Part shown: positions 43,022 through 50,360 of the stretch, piece after piece | Numbering within the stretch: position 1 is the stretch's first letter | Layout: each line of letters begins with the position of its first letter | Source of the DNA: Prosthecomicrobium sp. N25 | GTDB taxonomy: Bacteria > Pseudomonadota > Alphaproteobacteria > Rhizobiales > Ancalomicrobiaceae | Length of the DNA stretch: 64,000 nt | Assembly: GCF_037203705.1 (NCBI RefSeq) | Contig: NZ_JBBCAT010000002.1 | Location: forward strand, 558,001 to 622,000 | Direction: 5' to 3' | Made by a program: the position numbers and the translations under genes | Notes under the pieces: model-generated | What the model was told of the DNA's origin: nothing | The model's database searches: none | What the model saw: only the letters and a program-made list of their open reading frames with translations

Positions 43022-43840
43022 TCAGTCGACATAGTGCTTCAGCCCCTGCCAGATTTCCTCCACCGTATCCAGATAGTCCGGATGGCGGCGGATCTTCTCA
43101 GGGTCACCGTCGCGCGGCAGGTCGATGTCGATGATCCGCTGGACGCGGCTCGGGCGGCGCGACAGGAGGACGATGCGGTTGGAGACGTAGACGGCCTCCT
43201 CGATCGAGTGGGTCACGAACAGGAAGGTCTTGCGCTCCTGGGCGACCAGGCGGAGCAGGTCCTCCTGGAACTTGCGCCGGGTCTGCTCGTCGACGGCCGA
43301 GAAGGGCTCGTCCATCATGACCACGTCGGCGTTGACCGCGAGGGCCCTGGCGAGCCCGACGCGTTGGCGCATGCCGCCGGACAGTTCGTGCGGGAACTTC
43401 TGCTCGAAGCCGCCGAGGCCGACTTCGACGATGGCCTTGGCGGCGACCGCCTCGCGCTCGGCCTTGGGCACGCCGCGCAGCTCCAGCCCGAAGGCGGCGT
43501 TGCGGATGACGGTCGCCCAGGGCATCAGGGCGAAGTCCTGGAACACGAAGCTGCGCTCCGGTCCCGGAGCGGTGACGCGCCGTCCCTTGACCCAGACCTC
43601 GCCGGCGTTGGGCTCCAGGAGGCCGGCGATGATCTTGAGGAGCGTGGTCTTGCCGCAGCCCGACGGACCCAGGATCGAGGTCAGCTGGCCTTCCGGGAAG
43701 GTCAGGCTGATGCCGTTCAGCGCCTCGACGGTGCCGTAGGTCTTGGAAATGCCGCGCACCTCCACGATCGCCTCCGGGGTGCCGGCGGGGAGCGGCGGGG
43801 CGCGGTCCGCGGGAGCGGCGCCGGCGATGGCGGGGCTCAT
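43022..43840 (-). CDS. NitT/TauT-type ABC transporter ATP-binding protein
   Basis: A 272-residue ATPase. Walker A is GPSGCGKTT, the signature LSGGMRQRV, Walker B VVMMDEPFSAVD, and the switch histidine is in FVTHSIEEAVYVSNRIVLL. The pattern is that of SsuB/TauB ATPases. The start ATG at 43840 overlaps the stop of the upstream permease (ATGA); the frame continues further upstream but without homology. Energises uptake of the compound bound by the SBP at 44747. Confidence 0.92.
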   Translation of the reverse strand: MSPAIAGAAPADRAPPLPAGTPEAIVEVRGISKTYGTVEALNGISLTFPEGQLTSILGPSGCGKTTLLKIIAGLLEPNAGEVWVKGRRVTAPGPERSFVFQDFALMPWATVIRNAAFGLELRGVPKAEREAVAAKAIVEVGLGGFEQKFPHELSGGMRQRVGLARALAVNADVVMMDEPFSAVDEQTRRKFQEDLLRLVAQERKTFLFVTHSIEEAVYVSNRIVLLSRRPSRVQRIIDIDLPRDGDPEKIRRHPDYLDTVEEIWQGLKHYVD

Positions 43841-44667
43841 GAGGATCTCCGGCTTTCGGGCCTCAGGAAGCGGCGCTCCACGAAGCCGAGGAATTCGATG
43901 AAGGCGACCGAGACCGCGATGACGGCCGCGATGGCGGCATACATCTTCGGGTACTCGGCGATCGACTGGTTGTACGTGATGATGTCGCCGATGCCGGTCG
44001 GGGTGACGAGGAGCTCGGCCAGGACGGCGCCGACGAAGCCGGCCGCGGTGCCGAGCCTGAGCCCGGCGAAGATGACCGGCGTGGCGGCGGGAAGGATGAT
44101 CTTGCCGATGATCTGCCGGCGCGTGCCCATGAAAATAGTGCCCATCTCGACGAGCGAGCGGGGCGTGTGCCGGACGGCCTTGAAGGCGTTCAGCACGATC
44201 ACGGGCATCGCCATGATGCAGACGATCGCCACCTTGGTGGTGATGCCGATGCCGTAGGCGAGCACGAGGAGCGGCACCAGCGCGGCGAGCGGCGCCGCTT
44301 GGAGGACGATGAAGACCGGCACGCCGAGCCACTCGATCCGCTCGTCCAGGCCCATCGCGACCCCGAGCCCGACCCCGACCAGGCCCGAGATCGCCACCCC
44401 GATGGCGAGCGGCACGAGCGTGATCGCGAAGGCGGCGAGGAGGCTCCCGTCGGTGACCAGGCCCGCGAAGGCGACGGCGGTTTCCGAGAAGGGCGGGAAA
44501 GATGGGCTGACGGGCCAGCGGCCGGCCACCTCCCAGGCCGCCAGGGCGATCGCGAAGGAGAGGATCCGAAGCGGCAGCGGGCCCGTGAGCCGGCTCAGCA
44601 CCGCGCGCCCGGCCGAGGGGGCCGGGAGCGAGGCGGGGGGTGCCGATTTGGTGCCGGTGCCGATCAT
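43837..44667 (-). CDS. NitT/TauT-type ABC transporter permease (first)
   Basis: A 276-residue permease with six membrane helices and the EAA loop LVEMGTIFMGTRRQIIGKIILPAATPVIFAGLRLGTAAGF. The N-terminal 30 residues are a cytoplasmic, low-complexity extension. It begins 79 bases after the SBP gene and overlaps the ATPase gene by four bases. Confidence 0.88.
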   Translation of the reverse strand: MIGTGTKSAPPASLPAPSAGRAVLSRLTGPLPLRILSFAIALAAWEVAGRWPVSPSFPPFSETAVAFAGLVTDGSLLAAFAITLVPLAIGVAISGLVGVGLGVAMGLDERIEWLGVPVFIVLQAAPLAALVPLLVLAYGIGITTKVAIVCIMAMPVIVLNAFKAVRHTPRSLVEMGTIFMGTRRQIIGKIILPAATPVIFAGLRLGTAAGFVGAVLAELLVTPTGIGDIITYNQSIAEYPKMYAAIAAVIAVSVAFIEFLGFVERRFLRPESRRSS

Positions 44668-44746
44668 GGATGCCTTCCGGGTCCGCCGTCCGCGGCTCGG
44701 CCGGGGACCCGGCGGGCGGGTCCGCGGCTCGTTCGAGGACCGGCCA

Positions 44747-45739
44747 TCAGCCGCCGATCTTCTTGCGGGCGCGCTCGAGCGGGCCGAAGTCCCAGAACTC
44801 CTCGACCTTCAGCTCCGCGGCGGGTCCGGTCATCTGGCCGGCCTGGGTGTAGAAGTCGAAGTCGGCGCGCACGGCCGCCGGGCTTCCGCCGGTCTTGTCG
44901 AAGACGCCGTTCTCCACCGCTTCGGCGTAGAACTTGTCGACGTTGGCGAGGAGCTCCTTGGGGAGATCCTTCAGCAGGCCGCGCTTGGCGCGCTCCTGCT
45001 CGATGATCTTCGGGTTCTGCGCCATCTGCTGCCAGAGGCGGGCGAACTCCTCGACGATCACGTCGGTGGCGGCCTGGTTCTTGGCGAGCCAGTCGGTGCG
45101 GCCGAAGAGGATCTCGTCACTCGCCTTCTCGTCGAGGCCGGGCAGGACGTGGAAGCGGTCGCCACCCTTGGCGAGGAGCAGGTTCTTGTTGGCCAGGTCG
45201 ACGATGGTCGCCTTGATCTGGCCGTTCAGCATGGCAACGACACGGTTCTCCGAGCCGGCGACGTAGCTGCGCTGGCCGAACTTGATGCCGTTGCGCTCGG
45301 CCAGGATGTTGCCGATGGCCTCGGTCCCGGTGCCGCGGGCGTGGAACACGAAGGGCTGCCCGTCGAGGTCCTTCCAGGTCTTGTAGAGCTGCTTGTCGGC
45401 GACCGCGAAGAAGACGAGGCGGGTGACCTGGAACACGGCCTTGAGGGGCGCCTTGGACTTCTGCACGACCGAATAGGGCGTGCCGATGCCGAGATCCGCC
45501 TGGCCGTTCACGACGGCCTGGATGGCGAGTTCCTCCTTGGCGAAGGAAGTCAGGTTGTAGTCGACCCCGCGCTCCTTGGCGCGCTCGAGCGCGATCAGGT
45601 AGGCGAGGGTCTCCACCGAGATCGTGTCGCCGAGGGCGACCTGCACCTTGGTGGTCTGGGCCGTCGCGGCGGACCCGAGCGGGAGGACCGCGACGAGCGC
45701 CGCCATGGCGGCCGCGCGAATGGACTGGAAGAGGGTCAT
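44747..45739 (-). CDS. NMT1-like periplasmic substrate-binding protein
   Basis: A 330-residue solute-binding protein with signal about 1-27 (AALVAVLPLGSAATAQ). The NMT1/SsuA-like fold is seen in VNGQADLGIGTPYSVVQKSK, GTGTEAIGNILAERNGIKFGQ, ENRVVAMLNGQIKATIVDLAN and DEILFGRTDWL. First gene of the operon that continues with permease, ATPase, permease and FAH hydrolase. ATG at 45739 starts the signal peptide. Ligand not determinable; the FAH hydrolase points to an aromatic acid or keto acid rather than a sulfonate. Confidence 0.88.
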   Translation of the reverse strand: MTLFQSIRAAAMAALVAVLPLGSAATAQTTKVQVALGDTISVETLAYLIALERAKERGVDYNLTSFAKEELAIQAVVNGQADLGIGTPYSVVQKSKAPLKAVFQVTRLVFFAVADKQLYKTWKDLDGQPFVFHARGTGTEAIGNILAERNGIKFGQRSYVAGSENRVVAMLNGQIKATIVDLANKNLLLAKGGDRFHVLPGLDEKASDEILFGRTDWLAKNQAATDVIVEEFARLWQQMAQNPKIIEQERAKRGLLKDLPKELLANVDKFYAEAVENGVFDKTGGSPAAVRADFDFYTQAGQMTGPAAELKVEEFWDFGPLERARKKIGG

Positions 45740-45814
45740 GCCGAACTCCCTCGTCTGGGGTTTCCTGCCCCCTGGTCGGCCGTTCACGGCTCCTCTGTCA
45801 GGCGGCGGTCAGAC

Positions 45815-45860
45815 AATAAATCGGCAAACAGGGCTCGGCAACCCATTTTGTCGATATTTT
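45815..45860. promoter_or_regulatory. Inverted pair of AT-rich sites upstream of the ABC/FAH operon
   Basis: AATAAATCGGCAA (45815-45827) and TTGTCGATATTTT (45848-45860) form an imperfect inverted pair, 10 of 13 positions symmetric, with a 20-base gap. The second element is identical over 13 bases to one in front of the GntR gene, and the spacing differs by only one base. It lies 76-121 bases before the SBP start codon, as expected for an operator of the GntR/FCD regulator. Confidence 0.6.
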
Positions 45861-45940
45861 CTGCCGTTCCGGAGGAAGGGGTCGGCGCCGTTGGGGAAGG
45901 CGACGCGGCCCCGCGCCGTCCTGAAGCCCGGGGCCCGCGG

Positions 45941-46489
45941 TCAATTGACGGGCGGGAGCGGATCCGGCACCCGGTTCCGGACCGGCGGGATCTGGCGCAG
46001 GTAGGCGAAAAGGGCGCCGAGATCCTCGTCCGTCATCTTGCCGATCCAGGGCCAGGGCATCGGCGGCAGGATCTCGCGGCCCTGGCCCTGATGGCGGCCG
46101 TTGCGCAGCGTGGCGACGAACTGGGCCTCGGTGAAGCCGCGCAGCACGCCGGTCTCCGGGTCGGGGGTGAGGTTGGCGGCGTAGCTGACGCCCCAGGGGC
46201 CCGAGAAGGCCGTGAGGGACGGCCCGATCGCGGCCATCCAGGGTTCGGGGAGGCGGATCGGGGGTGTCGCCCCGGCGGCGGCGGGATGGCCGGAGAGCAT
46301 GCGGCTCATGTCGGGCACGGGTCCGTCCGGCGTCGTCTTCAGCGGGGTGTGGCAATCGTTGCAGAGGCCGATGGTGGCGAGATACTCACCGCGCCGGATC
46401 TTGTCGGCGGGCTCGGCCGCCGGAGACTGGAGGCTCGCGGCGAGGAGGGCGGCGAGGCAGGCGGGGGCGAGGACGAGGCTGCGGATCAT
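45941..46489 (-). CDS. Periplasmic monohaem cytochrome c
   Basis: A 182-residue secreted cytochrome. Signal about 1-24; the haem site is C43-ND-C46-H47 (GLCNDCHTPL), a spacing and context typical of gluconate/alcohol dehydrogenase-type cytochromes. A later methionine in PPMPWPWIGKMTDEDLGALFAYLRQIPP is the likely sixth ligand. It overlaps the stop of the upstream dihaem gene (ATGA). It could serve as an electron acceptor for a periplasmic oxidoreductase, which one is unknown. Confidence 0.88.
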   Translation of the reverse strand: MIRSLVLAPACLAALLAASLQSPAAEPADKIRRGEYLATIGLCNDCHTPLKTTPDGPVPDMSRMLSGHPAAAGATPPIRLPEPWMAAIGPSLTAFSGPWGVSYAANLTPDPETGVLRGFTEAQFVATLRNGRHQGQGREILPPMPWPWIGKMTDEDLGALFAYLRQIPPVRNRVPDPLPPVN

Positions 46490-47565
46490 GGGTCGGGTCT
46501 CCGTGTGGGCTTGGGGTCGAGCTGCGCGATCCAGGCGCGCAGCAGGCGGACGGCGTCGTGGTCGACGGTCGCCGTGCCGAGGGGCGGCATCTGCAGGGTC
46601 GGGGCGCGCGAGGCCGCCCGCTGCACGAGAAGGCTCAGGTCCGGGTCGCCGGGGTGGATGCGGGTGGCACCCTCCGAGCCGAGGCGGCGGGCGGGAACCC
46701 CGAGCGTGGTCGCCAGCGCGGGCGGCGGGGTCGCCTCCGGGGCGAGCGCCGGATGGCGGAGGACGAGGCCGAGGCTGGCGAGCGGGCCCGACCGGTCGTG
46801 GCAGTGGCCGCAATTGCCGTGCAGGTAGCCGAGGGCGGCCCTCGCCTCGGCGGTCGGGGCCCGGATCCGAGGCGGGTCGGCCAGCAGGGCGGGCGGCAGG
46901 CCCTCGAGGAGGCCGGTCGCCGCGAGGCCGGCTAGGTCGACCGAACCGGCCGGGGGCGGCTCCGCATGAGGCGCCCGCGGGTCGCGGTCGGGCGAGAGCT
47001 GCAGGGCCGAGAAGCCGAGCACCCGGCTCGCCTGCCCCTCGTGGCAGGCCTTGCAGTCCTGGACGCCCGGGATCACGTGACTCGCTCCGCCCGGCAGCGG
47101 ATACGCCCGGCGGCGCCCCGCGGGTCCGACCCGCAGGGCGTCGGTCCCCTCCGGGTTCCAGGCATAGGCGGCGTAGAGCCAGGTGCCGTCCGGCAGACGC
47201 TCCATGTAGCGCGTCTCGACCGGCCGGCCGTCGAAGGCGAACTCCTTCCAGACGCGGGTGCCGACCGGAAAGCGCCAGTCATCGGGGTCCGAGGCGTCGA
47301 TGCGGCTGCCGGGCGGGAGCGAGATCCAGCGGCGCTTGGCGGCGCCGTCGGTCCACAGCGCGTACTGCGGCGCGAAGGTCAGGTGGGCCGGATCGACCGC
47401 CCGCCGCTCCGGGTCTGCGTAGAGCCCGGTGTCGCGGAGGTGCTCGGGCGCGGCAGGCGGGGCGTCGCCGCCGGCGGGGGCCGCGGCCGCCAGGGCCACC
47501 GGTCCGGCGAGGGCGGCGGCCAGCAGGAGGGCGCGCGAAATCGACCGGCGCTTGGCGCAGGGCAT
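46486..47565 (-). CDS. SO2930-like dihaem cytochrome c family protein
   Basis: A 359-residue periplasmic protein with signal about 1-30. It contains the family-specific LTFAPQYALWTDGAAKRRWISLPPG and GTRVWKEFAFDGRPVETRYMERLPDGTW segments and two haem sites, C171-KA-C174-H175 and C252-GH-C255-H256. A late methionine in LQMPPLGTATVD is a conserved possible ligand. It is paired with the monohaem cytochrome gene immediately downstream. Family function is not established; its surroundings give no substrate. Confidence 0.8.
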   Translation of the reverse strand: MPCAKRRSISRALLLAAALAGPVALAAAAPAGGDAPPAAPEHLRDTGLYADPERRAVDPAHLTFAPQYALWTDGAAKRRWISLPPGSRIDASDPDDWRFPVGTRVWKEFAFDGRPVETRYMERLPDGTWLYAAYAWNPEGTDALRVGPAGRRRAYPLPGGASHVIPGVQDCKACHEGQASRVLGFSALQLSPDRDPRAPHAEPPPAGSVDLAGLAATGLLEGLPPALLADPPRIRAPTAEARAALGYLHGNCGHCHDRSGPLASLGLVLRHPALAPEATPPPALATTLGVPARRLGSEGATRIHPGDPDLSLLVQRAASRAPTLQMPPLGTATVDHDAVRLLRAWIAQLDPKPTRRPDP

Positions 47566-47604
47566 GGCATCACCGGATCGTTCGGGTGGTCGGTCGGCGG
47601 TCGT

Positions 47605-48519
47605 CTATTGGACGGCTTGGCGGCCCGCGGCGAGCCAGCGCGCGCAGTCGGGGCCGAGCCTGGCGAGGGCGAGGTCCTCGTACTTGCGGCTCTCGGCGTC
47701 CGTCAGCGTGTCGCGCCAGCGCCCGTTCGTCCCCTTGTGGATGAAGGTCTCGGCGCCGCCGTCCCAGAAGACGCCGCCGAGCGGTGCGGTCTGGCCGGCG
47801 TGCCGCTTCATCCAGTCGAAGCTGCAATGGTCCAGGATCGCCGGCCAGCGCTGCGGATCGACCGTGATGCCGAGGAAGTCGGCGATGCGGCGGACCTCAC
47901 CGTCGAGGTCGGCCTTCAGGTCGGCGAAATGGACGAAGAGCACGTTGGGGAGATTACGAACGGACCACCAGCTCGCGACATTCTCGAAGAATGACCAAAA
48001 GGGATGGCCGTCCCGGTCGAGCCACTCGTGGTAGTACTGGCGGATCGAGGCCGGAGGCGGCTCGATCGGCGGGCCGACGCGGCCGGGGGAGTCGTTCAGG
48101 GCGGCGTACCAGGCGGCGTTGGCGTTCAGGTGATGGTTGTACATGCTCCAGACGACGTCGCGGCCGTCGCGGGCCACGTAGACGTAGCGCGCCTTGGGCG
48201 ACATCACGAGGGCGTCGACAGGAAGATGGGTCTTCACGAAGCGGCGGTGCGTCTGCGCCTCGACGGCGGCGAGCTTCACGGGCTTCGGGGGCACCCGCAG
48301 GTCGATCCAGGGCGACAGGTTGGCGACGTCGACATCCGGGTCTCCTTCGAAGACCAGCTGGCCGATGATCTGCTGGGTCCAGGTCGTGCCCGACTTGGCA
48401 TAGGTTGCGACGACGATGTCGCCGTCGCGGAAGACGTAGTCATCCCAGACGGTCGAGTCGAAATGGTGGTTGTGAAGGTCGCGCGTCTTGCGCGGCCATG
48501 ACACGGCGGCATCGCTCAT
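47605..48519 (-). CDS. Sulfotransferase (cytosolic type)
   Basis: A 304-residue PAPS-dependent sulfotransferase. The 5'-phosphosulfate loop is YAKSGTTWTQ (40-49), the catalytic histidine is in KTHLPVDAL, the 3'-phosphate site is VYVARDGRDVVWSMYNHH and the C-terminal nucleotide motif is HKGTNGRWRDTLT. This complete set is that of eukaryote-like Sulfotransfer_1 enzymes, which act on small alcohols or phenols. Not cotranscribed with the cytochromes in an obvious way (39-base gap). Substrate unknown. Confidence 0.9.
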   Translation of the reverse strand: MSDAAVSWPRKTRDLHNHHFDSTVWDDYVFRDGDIVVATYAKSGTTWTQQIIGQLVFEGDPDVDVANLSPWIDLRVPPKPVKLAAVEAQTHRRFVKTHLPVDALVMSPKARYVYVARDGRDVVWSMYNHHLNANAAWYAALNDSPGRVGPPIEPPPASIRQYYHEWLDRDGHPFWSFFENVASWWSVRNLPNVLFVHFADLKADLDGEVRRIADFLGITVDPQRWPAILDHCSFDWMKRHAGQTAPLGGVFWDGGAETFIHKGTNGRWRDTLTDAESRKYEDLALARLGPDCARWLAAGRQAVQ

Positions 48520-48845
48520 CGAAATCTCCCCAAGTGCCCGGCCCGCCTTGTCGCGGGCTCTGCAATGGGAAGCTTACTAGCATCGAAGGATTTCCGCAGG
48601 TGTCGCCTGGGTTTTCCGGAGTTTTCCCGGAAAGGCCGGAAAGATCCGGAAAACCCGTCCGGTCCGGGGCGCCGGCCTGCGCGGTGCGCTTGACCGGTCT
48701 GCGCGGCTAAGTAATTCTGCTGTCGAGAGCTTTCGGCGTCCCGCGCGCGCATCGCGGCGGCGGCGCCGGGGGCGACGGGAAGGCGCGGCGCGGTGGCGGA
48801 CCGGTACGTCGAGGGGCATCGGCCGGCGAGTCGGAGACTTGCGGC
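48520..48845. promoter_or_regulatory. Divergent promoter region with a large dyad
   Basis: 326 bases between the divergent sulfotransferase and HTH-TPR genes. The only structure found is the 48-base dyad at 48609-48656 (listed separately) and a short AT-rich box TAAGTAATTCTG near 48708 that may be part of a promoter. No gene. Confidence 0.45.
48609..48656. promoter_or_regulatory. Perfect 12-base inverted repeat with internal CCGGAAA repeats
   Basis: GGGTTTTCCGGA and TCCGGAAAACCC are exact reverse complements separated by 24 bases. The interior carries further GTTTTCCCGG and CCGGAAA elements, so there are four or five related half-sites in 48 bases. A multimeric operator in the shared promoter of two divergent genes is the simplest reading. 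Confidence 0.55.
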
Positions 48846-50285
48846 ATGAGCGGGGAGCGCAAGGTCGCCGCGGCGGTGCGGGACTACATCGCCCGCCAGC
48901 ACATCTCGCGCGACGAGTTCGCCTTCCGCACGCGGCTCGGGCGGTCGACGGTCGACAAGCTCCTGACGGGCCTCTTCTCCGAGCGTACCCTCGCGATCGT
49001 GGAGGGACACACCGGCCTGGCGCTGCGCGGCCTGCTCGAGGCGGGCCCCGAGCCCGACCCGGTCCCGGCCGAGCCGGCCGCACCGGTCCGGCCGCCCGAC
49101 CGGCCCTCGATCGCGGTCCTGCCCTTCGCGTATTTCGGGCCGGATCCCGAGCAGGCCTTCATGGCCGACGGGCTGACGGAGGACATCATCACGGGGCTCG
49201 CCCGCCTTCGCTGGCTCTTCGTAATCGCCCGCAACTCCACCTTCGTGTACCGGGGCCGGCCGGTCGACGTGCGCGCGGTGGCGCGCGACCTCGGCGTCCG
49301 CTACGTGCTGGAGGGGAGCGTCCGCACGGCCGGGGGCCGGCTGCGCGTGACCGGCCAGCTCGTCGACGCGGAGACCGGCAAGCACATCTGGGCCGAGCGC
49401 TACGACGGCGATCCCGGGGACATCTTCACGGTGCTCGACGACATCACCGAGAAGGTGGTGGCGGCGGTCGAGCCCCACCTCACCGCCGAGGAGGGGTTCC
49501 GGGCGGCGGCGCGGCAGACGGACAGCATCGACGCCTGGGGCCTCGCGGTGCGGGCCATCGACCTCATCAACCGGGTGGAGCGGGAGGCGAACCGGGAGGC
49601 GCAGGCGCTCTTGGAGAGGGCCATCGCGATCGAACCCTCCTATGCGCGACCGCAGGCGCTGCTGTCCTGGGCGACCTGGTGGTCGGCCGTCTGCTACTGG
49701 GACGAGGACCGGCCGGCGGCGCTGGCGCGGGCGAGCGAGAGGGCGACGGCGGCGCTGGCACTCGACGCCAACGATCCCTGGGCCCGGATGGTCGCCGGGC
49801 TCTGCCACAGCACCCTCGGCCGTCACGACCGGGCGCTCGGCGAGACCGCCGCGGCGCTCGCGCTGAACCCGAGCTTCGCGCTCGGCCATTCGGTCCACGG
49901 GCTGGTCCTGCTCCGGGCCGGGCAGGCCGAGGCGGCGATCGCCGAGACCGGCCGGGCGCTGCGCCTCAGCCCGCTCGACAGCCTGGCGGGGCTCTATACG
50001 TCGAACCACGGTCTCGCCCTCCTCGGGGCGCGGCGCTTCGACGAGGCGCTGCCGTTCCTGCGCCGGGCGGTGGCGTCCTACCCGGCCTATCCGGGCCACT
50101 ACAACGCGCTGATCAGCTGCTGCGGGCATCTCGGCCTCGTCGACGAGGCGCGGGACTTCATCGCGATCCGCAACCGCGTCGGCCCGCCCCTGGTGGTCAG
50201 GACCCTCGTCGCCAACCTCGCCGCTTACGCGCATGGGCCGACCTTCGTCGAAGGGTTGCGCAAGGCCGGGGTGCCGGAGGGGTGA
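48846..50285 (+). CDS. HTH / TolB-N-like / TPR regulatory protein
   Basis: A 479-residue protein. Residues 8-60 look like an XRE-type helix-turn-helix (ISRDEFAFRTRLGRSTVDKLLTGLFSERTLAIVE). Residues 88-210 match the domain found between catalytic and TPR parts of adenylate-cyclase-like regulators: SIAVLPFAYFGPDPEQAFMADGLTEDIITGLARLRWLFVIARNSTF, LGVRYVLEGSVR and TGKHIWAERYDGD. Residues 240-470 are TPR repeats. No cyclase catalytic domain is present, so it is a sensor/regulator with an HTH in its place. It is divergent from the sulfotransferase gene and may regulate it (inference). Confidence 0.75.
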   Translation: MSGERKVAAAVRDYIARQHISRDEFAFRTRLGRSTVDKLLTGLFSERTLAIVEGHTGLALRGLLEAGPEPDPVPAEPAAPVRPPDRPSIAVLPFAYFGPDPEQAFMADGLTEDIITGLARLRWLFVIARNSTFVYRGRPVDVRAVARDLGVRYVLEGSVRTAGGRLRVTGQLVDAETGKHIWAERYDGDPGDIFTVLDDITEKVVAAVEPHLTAEEGFRAAARQTDSIDAWGLAVRAIDLINRVEREANREAQALLERAIAIEPSYARPQALLSWATWWSAVCYWDEDRPAALARASERATAALALDANDPWARMVAGLCHSTLGRHDRALGETAAALALNPSFALGHSVHGLVLLRAGQAEAAIAETGRALRLSPLDSLAGLYTSNHGLALLGARRFDEALPFLRRAVASYPAYPGHYNALISCCGHLGLVDEARDFIAIRNRVGPPLVVRTLVANLAAYAHGPTFVEGLRKAGVPEG

Positions 50286-50360
50286 GGACCCGGCCGGTCG
50301 GCCACGGCGCCCTTCTTCCGGGCCGGCCGTTCCCGGGCGGGCCGGCGGTGGACGGGCCGG

